This document shows positions 37,257 through 51,500 of a DNA stretch of 64,000 nucleotides, piece by piece; within the stretch, counting starts at the first letter, position 1; each line of letters begins with the position of its first letter. Source of the stretch: Panorpa germanica. Taxonomy: Eukaryota > Arthropoda > Insecta > Mecoptera > Panorpidae. The stretch lies in NCBI GenBank assembly GCA_963678705.1, contig OY783204.1, positions 28,158,759 through 28,222,758 on the forward strand, in the 5' to 3' direction. Under the pieces are notes generated by a model that saw only the letters and a program-made list of their open reading frames with translations, was not told the DNA's origin and searched no databases. A program made the translations under genes and the position numbers.

Positions 37257-38047
37257 TTTAACTAACAACAATAATATTCAATAATAATGAACAATTCAAC
37301 TGGTGTCAACTCATGTCACGTTTTATGATTTCGGTTTGTTTTGCCTTTTATTCACTGCTTTTATCCAGAGATAATACTTTTATCAGGTTAAATTGTGTTC
37401 GATACATGCAGGTAAATGTTATTTGACACTATCTCTGAGTTGGAACAATGTTAATATATATAACAATATATAGTCTGGAATCTGCACCACAATAAGATCT
37501 GCACGTTGTATATTGGTTGTATATATTGCACATGAAGTACTCATAACAAATCATAACTATTATCCCGCTATTATAACTGATAACTATTATCTGCTATTCT
37601 GATCATAACGTTCATAACATGAAGACGGAAGGGGGATGACATATGCAGTATTTCGTTTTTGTCATAGATGGGGCTCACATAGCGTCAAACAAAAGAAAAG
37701 AAAATCAAAATGGCTGACTTCTTTCGATTGATGTTAACTGTTATTGATATCTTTGATTGACACTTTAGTGAAATAAGTGCAAATTATATGGAATTAACGA
37801 TAAAAATCAGTGTAACATATTTAATTAATATTTTCAAGTGTGCATTATTTCTTTCGTGAAGATTATTAATATGATATTATAGTTGAAAAATAAAAAAAAC
37901 ACCCAAAGCAATCTGTCCAGCTTAATCGTTTCAGTTTATATCTTAATTGGTTTCTTTCTTTTAGTATGTTTATAAACACAGACTTATAAACTATCACAGA
38001 CTATAAATAAAGACTTTTTATATTTAGAAGCTCTTAAAAGCATAAGT
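37257..38047. promoter_or_regulatory. Divergent promoter region between gene C and the RRM gene
   Basis: 791 bp separate two genes transcribed away from each other. The segment must contain both promoters. No TATA box or named factor site is assigned. Confidence 0.45.
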
Positions 38048-40854
38048 ATGTCGAAACGTAAATTAGACAGTGAATTATTTAGCGATACAAAACGGTTTAG
38101 TGTTCCACCACCTCCTTTACCATCAACAGCTACACCACCTCCTGGTTATGCTGCTACTAACCCAGTTCCACCACAATGGCCTAATCAAAGCCATGCTACG
38201 CATTGGCCTACCTGGCCTAATCACACACCTGATGGCACCACGGCATATCAAGTAAAGTTTATTATCTAAATCATTAATGTGTTTATGCGTTAAGGAATGA
38301 CATTCTATTATTATTTCTAGAATTACAATGGAAAATATAATGCAGCTGAATTCAATGCGTATAATTCTTATAATGCAGGGAATCATGTACAACAGTTTCG
38401 TAATAATTGGCCAGGTAAAGGAATAATACTTTTCCTCATAAAGGAATAATACTTACCCTCTAATTGCTGGCAAGATGAATAATATAAGATGTCTAAACAT
38501 TTTCTAATGAGCTTAATATAGATGATTATTAATTTACTGTATTTGTTGATATAGCAACTCGTGGTGGATATAATAACAGATCTGAACAGAACAGAGGGCA
38601 ATTTCGTGGTTACGGAAAAAATAACCGATACAATGGGTACGTAATTAATACCACAATGTAGCATTGTATTTTTGTTAATTGTTATAATAATTGTTTACTT
38701 TTGCTTAGTTGGAAACAAAATAAAGCGTCATCTGCAAATTCATCTAATTCTCCACAAAACGATGATGTTAATTCAAACAGCAACAAAGGTTCTTCAGAGA
38801 CATATGGTTTGTATTAAAGTCAAAAATATTATATCAGTGTTATTCGTAAAAATGGATATCTTTTATTTTTAGATGATAAAAATAACAACAAACCTTCAGT
38901 TAACAGAAAACCAAAACGTAAATCTATGTCGACCAAATATTCAACAAAAGCATGGGACCTGTAAGTATATGTATATCCCAATAAAGTAATATGAAATTAA
39001 TACAAATATTAAATTTTAAAAATGTTTTAGAGGGGCTGCTATAAAAGCTGTACAAGTAGAACAAGAATACAGTAAATTACAGAAACAACAATCCTTAATT
39101 CTAAAATTCCCAGATCCGGAATTGAATAAAGATACTGTGCACAAATTTGACCCAAGAATAGAACATGTGCATTTTCAACAACCTTCCACAGCTCGGTATT
39201 ATACTTGGAAAATGTATTCTATATTTATTATTTTAATAAAATCTAAAATAATGATTTGTGTTTAGGTATTGTTTTGTTCAGCTAAAACCAGATGCTGATT
39301 TTGAGGAGGTAAAGAAAAGTTTGGAAAATGTTGTTTTTGGATTAGGGAAAATAACTGTTGAAAAGAAAAAGGACAGAGAAGATGAGACGCAGGTATATAT
39401 TTATTGAGAAACATTACTAAGATAAACGAATATGATAATATTGTTATTAATTGCAGGTTTCACCGGAATCAATTGATCCTTTCACGTTATACATAGGAAA
39501 TCTCCCAACTACTATCAGCGTAGCTGCTGTAAAAGAAAAATATCCAACCGCCGCAAGAATTGATATTGGCTTTGCACAAAGAATGAAATACACAAGGTAT
39601 GTTAAAAAGTATTAATTGTGCAGTTTTTGAATGATGTAAAATAACGTTATGTTTCCATAGATATGCATTTTGTCGCTACGAAAATGTTGATGAAGCAGTT
39701 CAAGCTTATAAAGATACTCATGATCTGGTAATTGATAATCGGAGTATTATTGTCAGATTCAGACGGCAAAAGGGAAATGTTGGTTTACCTGGCGAGAGCA
39801 AACAAAACACTGCTAAGGTTTGTAATACGCATTTAAACTTAATTTGATAATAAGGTGATTGATTATATTTATAAATAAGTATTGGTTTATCTATAGGTTG
39901 AAAACTCTGACAAAATTGTACAAAAGGAACCCAAAAAAACACAGGATGCAACTGTAGAGATGCAAGAAACAATTTTAACCTCGGTTCAAATTAAACAGGA
40001 ATTAATAGACGAAAGTTATTCACCTGAAAATAATACGCCCTCTATTTCTCCATCAATACCTCCTGTAACTATACACCGTCCCATTATATCTACTGAGATT
40101 AAAAAAGAAATTTCGGACAATGAAATTAATATGTCTAAGGAAAATTATGAATTATCAACTGTAAAAGTAAAAGATGAACCACAGGTATAAATATATTACA
40201 GAAATTATATTCTTTAACTACTTTTGTGTATATAATGTTGTGAACTTAATTGTTTTTAGTTTGACGAAGAATCACCAGAGGATGATATATTTGAAGATCT
40301 AGACGATGGTAAGATATTATAATAGCTTTAAAAGATAGAATAATTTTCAAGAGTCTATAAAATTGTATAATTATTCATATAAACGATGTTACAGATTTCG
40401 ATGAAAATGATGATTTTGATGATGATGAAGATGATCTTTGTTTACAAGAAGACCTGGATTATGTACCAGAAGCTGTAAGTTTAAAGTTTATCTATTTATT
40501 TATTTCCTTATTTTATACATTAATTAATATCAAATTTACAGAGTCCTCCACCAGACAAATTTACAAAAATATCTGTTAAAAAACCTCAGAATCTTATGAG
40601 TTCATTTATGCCGGACTACGTAAGTTCAAGAAAATTATTAGTTCCGAAAAAAGAAGTTACTCAGGAAGTTTCTAAGGTAAATAAAAGTTTAAAATACTTT
40701 ATAGTTATTCAACACAAATAGTTAATACAAGTGATTTGAGTTCCAGGTGTTAATTCAGTTAGATAATTATTTAAATATTTAGGAATAAACTGAATAGTGT
40801 TCCATTTTCTTTCAGTTTGATAAAATTCTGCAAGAAGCTTCAGAGTACCTGTAA
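38048..40854 (+). CDS. RRM-domain RNA-binding protein
   Basis: Fourteen short exons: 38048-38251, 38321-38414, 38555-38636, 38709-38806, 38873-38960, 39031-39195, 39266-39392, 39457-39596, 39661-39817, 39897-40184, 40260-40308, 40396-40478, 40542-40676 and 40816-40854, giving 582 aa. The N-terminus is Pro-rich (VPPPPLP...), followed by an Asn/Tyr/Gly/Arg region (ATRGGYNNRSEQNRGQFRGYG). A folded part (residues about 190-285) precedes one clear RRM at about 286-370, with RNP2 LYIGNL and RNP1-like YAFCRYEN. The C-terminal part has three matches to the SUMO consensus (IKQE, IKKE, VKDE) and a strongly acidic run (DDDEDDL). It suggests a nuclear RNA-binding protein with phase-separation-prone tails. 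The VKEKYPTAARIDIGF helix vaguely recalls nucleolin/modulo-type RRMs, but I do not recognise the orthologue. Confidence 0.85.
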
Positions 40855-42787
40855 AAAGATGCAATTTAAGGTGAAGAACTTAATTTTAAATCTTCGACTG
40901 TACAAATCGGATATGTGTATGCAATCTTGAAGCATATGCATGCAACAGTGAGTGTGTATTTTATATTCGTACGCGATTATTAATGAAAACAATTAATGAC
41001 ATAGATATAAAGAATGTAAAAAATAATGTAATAATACATTTGTCAAATATTTACAAGAATAGGAATTAACATTCTGTTAATTATCCAAAAAATTAATTAT
41101 GAGAGCTTATTCCTTGAGATTCTAAACGGACTGTGCCACCAGTAGACTCAGATATTAATTCTTTAATGCTGTTCTGCAGTTAGTTTTGTCTATAACTTTC
41201 CATGTCTATTGATGCTCTATAAATTTCCACATCACATTGGTGTACTAATATTTTGCATATACATCCGAAAAAGAATCCACTCTATTTAAAATAGATGACG
41301 TCCCACTTATAAGAGTTGTGAACTTCTTTATCATTTTTAACAGAAGCGGGTTCATATTTTTATGTATAGAAGACATCTCCCAGTTTTAATAGTAGACATA
41401 TAAATTCTTTTTATGACTCTACATGTGAACGTGATACCCATGGTACAAAATAATCCACAAGAATCAGTAGTTGTTAATTGATTCATCGGAATTCCAACCC
41501 GGTTAATAAATAATAAGTCAAAATTACTTATTTCTATTTCATTAAAAATATATATTCTTCAATTTTGTATAAAGATATTTTAATAAGGAAATAAGGCTGG
41601 CTAGCTCATGCTATGCTAGTGGGTAAATGCACGACACAAGTTTTTTTTTTTAATTTCGTATTGAAATTGAACTATTTTAATAATAAAATTTTTAACGATG
41701 GCATAATTTAAAATTAATTTAAAGCGCTGTATATAAATATTTGCAGTTCATTTTTATTTAACGTTATTAAGAATACTGGACTGGTTATACAAATACAGTA
41801 ATAGGATTCTATTATATTTTTCTGTAATTTATAAGATTTTAATGTAAGAAAATGACCGGTAATTAATTATAAAAGTTGGTATAACTTGATGTTAAATAAT
41901 AAGTAATGTAATTTGACAATGAAATGATCTTCTAAATTGACAAACCAGTCGAAAACTGAATCGATACCTTTAATGAAATGAGCTAATTACATTCTAATGT
42001 TTTTGCTGTTTGTCTAATGAAGATAGTCATATTTTTAATAGTTAATTAGTTATATGTAATGTTTTATATTCGATTATTTGTAATTTATATATCATAATAA
42101 TTTTAACTTTTTAATTTAATTTTAAGTATCAATCGCAAATACAGACATCACCTTTTTCCTTACTTGTTTGTTTCAAAAAACAATTACTTATTGATTTTAA
42201 TTAAGAATATACCTATTAAGATAAGTTCAAGATATTGTGTAAGAATAATGTGTATTTTAAATTGTTAAATAATTTTACTCTTTTAGATTTTTTCACTCAT
42301 TATGTTAATTACCTCAACAATTATTTTATATTAAAATTTTAATAATTTATTTTAAGTGATATATGTGTAAATAGTAATTCGGTTTATGTAAAAATATTGA
42401 ATGTACATATGACTATATATATAATTATATTCATATAAATAGTTCACGTAATGATGTTTAAAAATTTGAATTGCTGGGTGGTGATATTAATCCATAAAAG
42501 TAACCTTGGATCGTTTTAAATTCGATTAACAGAAAATTACAGACGAGTCATAATTGATAGAAATACATCACAACCATTCACATTTTGTAGAAATTATTTA
42601 TTGTTGTAAAATAAATTAAGAAAATATAAGTATTAAATAAAAACTTTCTTTATTTAAGCACGTGATTGTTTAATTTAATTTTAGTTATACAACTTATACA
42701 ATACATTTTATATTTTTTATTGTACTAAATTCGAAGTAATATTTGAATTTTGGAGTTCCTGTCTTTTTTTCATTTTATATTTGATTG
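40855..42787. other. Convergent 3' region of the RRM gene and SMC2
   Basis: Very AT-rich, with several AATAAA-type words, so it probably holds both 3' UTRs. No open frame, RNA gene or transposon end is visible. Confidence 0.5.
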
Positions 42788-45700
42788 TTAATTTTGTGCA
42801 GTTCGAGTAACTGTAGATAATCCACTGATGAATTTCGTTTGAAATAGAACATTCGCATTGTTAAACATACCCTCCTTTAAGGATACAATTATAAACTGAA
42901 AAAGTTTAAAAATTTATGAAAATTACCATGCATATTTTTATTATGGATACTAGTACGTTTTATAAAATTAAATTGACGTGCTTTGAATAAACTTACTTGA
43001 GAGCTTTTAAAATGCGTTTTAAGCATTTGTCCAATATTCTGTGTGTGCGATAGATCAAGTGCTGCGTCTATTTCATCAAGAATGTATAGTGGTGCTGGAT
43101 TAAAGAGCAGCATAGCCAAAATTAAAGATAAAGCTACTAGTGATCTTTGACCTCCACTTAATTCATTAAGACTGTCCTTCCAAACATTATTAAAACCAAC
43201 TTTTATCTGTATTTGATAAAAATTTAAAATAATTAAATAGTGATTTATTTATTATTAATTTATTAGTAATTACCTCAACTCCTTCTACAACTGACTTTCC
43301 AGGTAGAGGTTCTAATTTTGCAGAAGCACCCTCCAGTAAAGTGGTAAAGATGGAACCAAAATCTTTATTAACTTGTTTCCATGCTTCTACCAGAATATCC
43401 TTCTTTTTGTTATCAAGGTTTTTAATAAGTTTTACTAATGTTTCTTTGTCTCTTTCCACTTTAGCTTTCTTTTTCTCCACATTTGCTAGCTATATATAAA
43501 TTAAAAAAGAAATGATAAAGAAATATTAAAAGAGTATATCAACTTTCAATTTGGAACTAGTTTCCTTACTAGAGCCTCTTCTTGTCCTAATAATCTCATG
43601 GCACGTTCATTAACAACTCTTTCTAAAGCGTTTTTCTGTTCTGTTTTTGATGATATATTATTTTGGAGATTTTTAACATTGATTGAGGTAATATCAAACG
43701 AGCTTCCTGGTTGATTAAAGTTTTCTTCTTCAGATGCTATCCATGGGTTAGATTTTAACAGTTCTGCGCACTAATGAATAAAATTAGACTAGATTATTTT
43801 GGAGAGGCAAGAGAGAAAAAGTTAGAAAATCCTTAATTACATACCTTCTTCGTGTTATCTTCAGCACTATTTTTAAGTTTTTTCAATTCTTGTTCTTCTT
43901 TCTTTATTTCAAGTTCAAGCTCACCATTTTGTTTAATTATATCTTGCTTCTTATCAAGTAAATGTTGGATTTCTTTATTTTGTTTATTTATTTCATCTTT
44001 TTGACTTTTAACTAAATCTTCAATTTCAGATACTTTTTCTTTTATGTCATTAAATTCCCGAAACACATTCTTCGAGTCTTCTTTCAATTGAATTATAGAT
44101 TCCTTTAAAGATTCTATCTGGTTTTTTCCAATATCAATTGACTTGGTTAATTCCACAATTTCTAATTTCATAGATTCAAATTCCTAAAGACATTTCATTT
44201 AAAATTAAAATATGTTACTGTTATATTATTTGCATTGAATTACGTACTTGCTCGCGCTCTTTCCATTTTTCTTGACTCGTTAAAGCATTTTTTTGACATT
44301 TCTTTAAATTATCTTCAGCTTTCTTTATCTCTTTTTCCCGATAACCTTTAGAATCCTTTAATTTCTCTTTTAATTCTGCGGCTCTATTAGTATTCTCAAT
44401 TGCAACATTTTTGCAAGAGTTGATGCTTTCTTGCAAATTTTCTGCAAATGTATAATAAAAATGGATAAAAATGAATTACAATGATTCACAGTCAAAACTA
44501 ATTTTATTAACGTAGCCTTTTCACCTATTTCTTCTTCAAGTTTTTTAATTTCTTCTTGTTGCAAATGGTACGGATTTTGATGTAGACGACGCTGTAATCC
44601 GTCAAACTCCAGTTTTAGCATGCTCAAATCATTCTTCTTTAATTTATAACTATAATACATTAAATAGAATAATAGATTAAAGAAAAACCAATAATTAAAA
44701 ATATATATATTATTCCTTTATTATATTAATTAGTATGAATGTTACCTCTTAGACACATCCTGTAGTTTTCTTAATTCAACAATAATCGCAGTTAGTTCTC
44801 GTTCTGCATTTGGAAGTTCCTTCACACTCTTTGTTAACTCCTGTATTTTAAGCAACAGAGATCCTGCCTTAGCACGGGAACCACCTGATAATGTTCCTGC
44901 TGGGTCTACAACATCACCATCTAAAGTCACACATCGTCTTCGAACATTTGGGTCAAATGCAACTTTACGAGCGACGTCCATATTCTAAAATAGTGATTTT
45001 CAAAATAATTTTGTGTAGTGATTTTTAAAAATAAAATTTTAAATACTGACTTTGCATAAAAATGTTTGTCCAAAAATGTAAGACATTGCGGTAGATATTT
45101 CATCATCGAATTCAATTTGATGAAGAGCAAGTTGTACATTATCTCTACCGCCTCCCTAAAAATAATAACATTGTAATAACATTCGTAGGGTTTATGTCCA
45201 TTTAATACATACAACTCTTTGTGCAGTTTCAATAGTTCTATCGTCTACAATTTTTCCAGATATTTTGTTCAACGGGATTATAGTCCTCCTCGATTTAAGG
45301 TTTCCCTTTTCAAGTACTTTCTTAGCAGTAACTTCAGTGTCAACAACAACGTCGTACAACTAAAAATTAATAGTTTATTACGGTGCCTTTTTATGCAATT
45401 ATAAATTTATTTATAAAAAAGTATACATACTCGACCCCCTGCACAGGTTTCAAGAGCAGTCATATAAATTTCATTTTTAACCGAAAATAATTTACAAACT
45501 ACACCCTTTACACGTGACTTATCAAAATTGGGTTCTGGATCAGTGTATGAAAAAGAGCAGAAGGGATTAGTATTTGTAAATCTATCTTTGCACTCCCGCA
45601 GACTACGACATTTTTCATTTAAATATCTGTGTTTTTGCTCCAAGTTTTCCAAATGTTCATCAGAAAAACTCAAACCGTCCAACTCAGCCTATAAGGTAAT

Positions 45701-47601
45701 ATAATTAATTAATTTATTATCTGTTATATAGTGAGTCAAATTGAAATTATACTAAACAAACCTGACAACGTAATAACTCTTGTTTTTTATCATCGAAAGC
45801 TTTTTTAGTTTTCTTATAATCTGCATCAGAGTTAGTTAGGTCTCTCTTTTTCTCTTTTAACTCAGTAGTGCAGTGATTTAATTCCATTCGAGCCGCTTTC
45901 TGTTGTGTTTCAGCATTTATAATTTGTTTTTCTGCTTCCATGAGCTGATCTTGCAGAGTTGCAGATTGACCTTGATCATCAGTAGACATTCCAGCACTTG
46001 CAGCCTACAATAAAAACATAAATATTCTTCAGTATTCTTAATATTGTATAGTATTTACATATTTAAACTACAGGTAATAAACACTCTGTATTACCTGTAA
46101 CTGTGTCTGTGCTGCAATTACAGCAGCTGCGTCTTTCTCATATGTTTCTTTTAAAGTTAAGAATACTGTATCACTTTGTGCACTTGTTGCGCTCTTAGAT
46201 TGTAACATATTTTGATCTACTTCTAAAGAAGATATTAAATTTTTAAGACGAGATTCTTCCGCGTCGATTGTTTCATTGCTCGATTTATACGATGCAAATA
46301 ATTTAGCTTGCTTCTTTGATTTCTCTTTTAGATCAGATTCTAATTCAGCAAGATGTCCTCCACTTTCCTAAATCAAGTCATTATAAGAAAAATAACCAAT
46401 AAAAATGGTAATAAAATATAATACTGAAACACAAGTACATACTGCACTTTTCTTCTTATGCAAATTTTCTACTATTTTATCAATTTGCAAACTCTCTTTC
46501 TCGTTAGATATTAATTTTTGTTGACATTCTTCAATAATTTTCACAGATCTTTGTTGAACAGAGTCAGCAGAATCTCTTTCCTTTTTGCAAGCCACATAAT
46601 GACAAGCAATTAGACGCCTTTTCAATATTTCCAGTTCTCTCACTAGTTTATTATACGTTTGATATTGATCACGCTCATTTTTCAATCTGTCTAATCGTGG
46701 TTTGAATTCATCTCTAAGTACCTACAGATAATATATAAATTGGAATAAACTTAATTATTAAGTACACCGTTAAGTTATGCATCTACCTCATTAAAATGAT
46801 CAAGCTTAGATTGCTTTTTGTCCAATGTTTTCTTAGCATGTTCCCGTTTCGCCTCATACATACTTGTACCAGCAGCTTCTTCAATAAGCGAAAGAATCTA
46901 GAAATACATTTAATGCTTTAATAATACAGACAGAAAGTAAAGCATATTATTGATTATGAACTGCATACTTCTAACGGCTTCATGTTTAGAACCTTTGTAA
47001 TACGTCCTTGCATAATTAAGAAATTAGGATTGTTTACGTTTAATTGAATAGAACAGAATAGATCCGAGACCTTTGTATTCGTCACTATTGCACCATTAAT
47101 CATATATTTGTTCTTTCCACCAATGACTATCTGTACGCAAAAAAATGTAATCAGAAACACAAATCAATGAATCTATGTAGAGCTATTGATAATATAATTG
47201 TACCTGACGGGTAATTGTTATTTCATCCTTGTTTTCATACCCTATAGGCGATTTAGATTTCACTCTGTTATCAAACTTGACAGTGACAGTAGCTTTTGTA
47301 ATACCTGCCTGTCCATTTTTATAAATTAGGTCTTGCAGAGACCCAGCTCTAACCTAAGATGTAACAAACAATAATTATGTTCCATGTAATGAACTATGAA
47401 GTATTAAGGTTTGTTATTGTCAGATTTACAAACCTGGCTTAAATTAGAGATTCCTAGAACAAAACATATAGAATCCAATATATTTGATTTTCCAGAACCA
47501 TTTAGTCCAGTTATAGCGTTGAATTCAGGATCGAAATCCTCAATTTCTGTTCGATGTCCATAGGATTTAAATCCATCTATAATAACGGACGTAATATGCA
47601 T
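42788..47601 (-). CDS. SMC2: Condensin subunit SMC2
   Basis: Eighteen minus-strand exons in consistent phase: 47434-47601, 47204-47353, 46969-47130, 46787-46897, 46443-46721, 46095-46367, 45762-46004, 45431-45688, 45213-45359, 45051-45155, 44746-44984, 44525-44649, 44248-44441, 43845-44183, 43570-43770, 43274-43489, 42997-43206 and 42788-42895. This gives 1175 aa, the usual SMC2 length. The N-terminus [19 protein letters not shown] is SMC2-specific, followed by Walker [10 protein letters not shown] and [29 protein letters not shown] and [13 protein letters not shown] lead into the first coiled coil. The hinge (KGVVCKLF ... ETCAGGRLYDVVVD) covers about residues 515-660. The return coil ends in the ABC signature [16 protein letters not shown] and Walker [16 protein letters not shown]2 pairs with SMC4 as the ATPase core of condensins I and II, compacting mitotic chromosomes. 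No damage is seen. Confidence 0.96.
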
Positions 47602-48587
47602 TTTGCAAAATTTGTAGATAAACAACCACACTTAGTTATTATATATTTTTCAATATATATTATTTAAAGTCAATACATTCACTTTTTGAAATTCTTTTCA
47701 AGCTTTTTGACGGTTAATACAAGCGTCACCTAGACAAAGTGAAGTTCCACTCAGGTTAACTGCAACAGGTTCACAGAATCGCAGAATCGCCAATCTAATA
47801 TTTTTAGTTCAGGAAATAACTGAAGCGGCAATTTCAAAACTATCGTAACTTTTTGGAAGATTTATTTAAGAAAATATTATCTATATTAAATTCTTTATCC
47901 ATTATTTTAAGTGACATTTAAGTTCATTAAGGGAGGTTAAACTTCAAAGCGAGGTCAACATTAATTGTAACAATTCAAATTAGTTATTATATGCACTATT
48001 AGTTCTTAAAAGAAATATTAATAATTTATAAGTAATTTAAAATGTGATTAGTAATTCTACTTGAGTAATGAAAATACGAAATAAATTAATTCAACAAAAT
48101 ATATTTCTTACTAACAATTGTTAAAACATAAAATTCTATTTGATTGTATTTTACTTTAATAACCCCATGTTAATTTTCTCACAGTAATTAATTCTTGTGT
48201 ACATCAAAAAGAATTTTTAAATACTTGCTTTCTATAAATATTAGTTCGGACCTTAATGAGTTTCATAATTATTGTTTTCGTGCAGCTGTGCAACAGTGAG
48301 TTAAAATATCATCATTATTATATATTTTAGTGGATATTAAGGCCCAAAACAAAGCTAATTTTGTTATATTTTGTGGTAAAAGTTATTAACAATACAATAC
48401 ACATTTGTATCTCATTCTGCCTGAGCTCAGGATAGCCATCGTGCTTTTATACAATACACGCATATTTATAAAAGTTTTTTTTATCAGTTAAACACAGTTA
48501 TTTATAGTTTATAAAAAACTAAGTAATAGTCGATGAATGTTAAGGCTTTAAGGAATAAATATTTCCAGGTTTCATTGCGAGGTGAAC
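47602..48587. promoter_or_regulatory. Divergent upstream region, SMC2 and odorant receptor
   Basis: 986 bp between two divergently transcribed genes. An acceptor-like TTTCCAG at about 48562-48568, 20 bases before the receptor start codon, hints at an upstream non-coding exon for the receptor. No promoter element can be named. Confidence 0.4.
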
Positions 48588-51500
48588 ATGACGTTATTTG
48601 AAGACAATCCGCTCCTAATATTTAATGCCAAAATATTAAAATTTTGGGGTTTCATATTAAAACCAAGATTTATGCGTTTCATTGCCTATGTCCCAGTAAC
48701 GCTGCATAATATGTCACAGTTCGCAGGCGTTTATCATTCAATGGATGATGTGGAAGCAATGATAACAAACATATACTTCACAATTCTTTATTTTAATCTC
48801 GTAGTTAGAACTACGATTGTGATGTGGAACAGACTTAAATTTGAGAAATTTATGCAGGATATTGATGATAGTTATCAAGAGATCAAGAACTACCGCAGCG
48901 AAGAAGCAAACAAAATATTAGAAGAGCATACTAAACATGCCAGAAATTTGACGAAATTGAATTTATTTTTGGGAGTTTTTGCGAGTTTATGCTTCGTAAC
49001 TTACCCTTTATTTTCATCTACAGAAGAACACAGGTAAATCTTCAATTTTTACATAAATTCTTTTGAATAGTTAAGACGCAAACTTTATTTTAAAATTATC
49101 TACTACTTCCAACTAGATGGCCTGTATGATTACTTTCTACTTTTTAAATTTCTATAATAACAGAATTAAGATATAATTAAACTTTTTGCTTATTTTGTAG
49201 TTCAATTTGTACAACATACACAAAGCACATATTTTTATTTTAATATTCTCTTTTAAATTCACAACATGTTATAAACCACCACCCTAAATAGTCACCCACC
49301 ACCTCTTCCACCCTTTTTCTTGTTGTTTATTCACAAAGCTCATTTTGCGTTGCAAAAGGGGTGAGAACAGGTTGGTGGGGGAGGAGGGGGGTCAGTAGTG
49401 GGAAAGTAAGCTTCTGTGTTTTAATATAAAATTGATTTAAAAAAATACAAGCAGAATATTAAATGATAACTGTATATACATATCTAGTAATCGAATGAAC
49501 AAATACGTGTTTATTTCTTTTGTATTGGGTGTTGCTTACACGTCGAAATATAGGCAAGCGTTCACTTATTCGCATCTAAACGGGGGTATCACCGGATGGT
49601 CAGGATAGCGGATAGGGTTGCTTGGTTGACCTTCTTTATGAGGATTGTCCGTTTCTTTTTTAACATTTCTTTTCTCCACATACCAAAGTAAGAACGATAA
49701 AGTCTTAATTTCTTCCATTGCTCGCCTGCTAGGTACTAAAGTCAGATTTAAAATAGATTTGCATTTAATAGAACTAGATATATAGTTCTCTATAATGTTG
49801 GATCCCTTTATCAATTAAAGTGACAAAGTGACTTTTTATTTGTTAGTATCTTCTAAAATATAGCGAGTTATTAAAAAATAATTAGACATTTGAGGATATG
49901 GTAGCCAACTTTATTAATATACTCTAGCTGTTCTGCTTGTTACAGAAAAGCAGCTCATACAAAATTTTCAAAAATTCTATACTATTAAACTATTAAATTT
50001 ACAATATCTATGCTTTTCTGGTCTTATTGAAATCTGTTTTAAATTCATGGGCATTTTTAAATGAAAAACTTTCTTTCTTTATAATTCCTTGATGCAGTTA
50101 TGTTCGTTATACTCTTAAGTAAAAAATTGAATCATTACATTTTAAATAACCAGGCGTGGTTGGCTTTTGTGCGACCTTTTTTAATTCCATGGACATTTTT
50201 TTCCAAATTTTTTTTTGGATTTTTTAAAATATTTTGATGCAGTTTTGTTCGTTATAGTTTTAGGTAAAAAACTGCATCATTACATATCAAATAAACAGGC
50301 GTGGTTGGCTTTTGTGCGACCTTTTTTAATTCCACGGACATTCTTTTCTAAAAATTTTTTTTGGATTTATTAAAATATTTTGATGCAGTTTTGTTTGTTA
50401 CAGTTTTAGGTAAAAAACTGCATCATTACATTTCAAATAACCAGACGTGGTTGGCTTTTGTGCGACCTTTTTTAATTCCACGGACATTTTTTTCTAAAAA
50501 TTTTTTTTGGATTTATTAAAATATTTTGATGCAGTTTTGTTTGTTATAGTTTTAGGTAAAAAACTGCATCATTACATTTCAAATAACCAGGCGTGGTTGG
50601 CTTTTGTGTGACCTTTTTTAATTCCATGGACATTTTTTTCTAAACATTTTTTTTGGATTTTTCAAAATATTTTGATGCAGTTTTGTTTGTTATAGTTTTA
50701 GGTAAAAAACTGCATCATTACATTTCAAATAACCAGGCGTGGTTGGCTTTTGTGCGACCTTTTTTAATTCCATGGACATTTTTTTCTAAAATTTTTTTTT
50801 GGATTTTTCAAAATATTTTGATGCAGTTTTGTTCGTTATAGTTTTAGGTAAAAAACTGCATCATTACATTTCAAATAACCAGGCGTGGTTGGCTTTTGTG
50901 CGACCTTTTTTAATTCCATGGACATTTTTTTCTAAAAATTTTTTTTTGATTTTTTAAAATATTTTGATGCAGTTTTGTTCGTTATAGTTTTAGGTAAAAA
51001 ACTGCATCATTACATTTCAAATAACCAGGCGCGGTTGGCTTTTGTGCGACCTTTTTTAATTCCATTGACATTTTTTTCTAAAAATTTTTTGTGGATTTTT
51101 TAAAATATTTTGATGCAGTTTTGTTCGTTATAGTTTTAGGTAAAAAACTGCATCATTACATTTCAAATAACCTTGCGTGGTTGGCTTTTGGGCGACCTTT
51201 TTTAATTCCATGGACATTTTTTCTAAAATCTTTTTTGGATTTTTTAAAATATTTGGATGCAGTTTTGTTCGTTATAGTTTTAGGTAAAAAACTGCATCAT
51301 TACATTTCAAATAAACAGGCGTGGTTGGCTTTTGTGCGACCTTTTTTAATTTCATGGACATTTTTTTCTAAAAATTTTTCTTGGATTTATTAAAATATTT
51401 TGATGCAGTTTTGTTTGTTACAGTTTTAGGTAAAAAACTGCATCATTACATTTCAAATAACCAGGCGTGGTTGGCTTTTGTGCGACCTTTTTTAATTCCA

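Noticed and set aside
49277-49407. Imperfect inverted repeat, CCACCACCC-rich on the left and GGTGGGGG-rich on the right
   Set aside because: The match is compositional and interrupted, and no target duplication is seen, so I do not call it an element.
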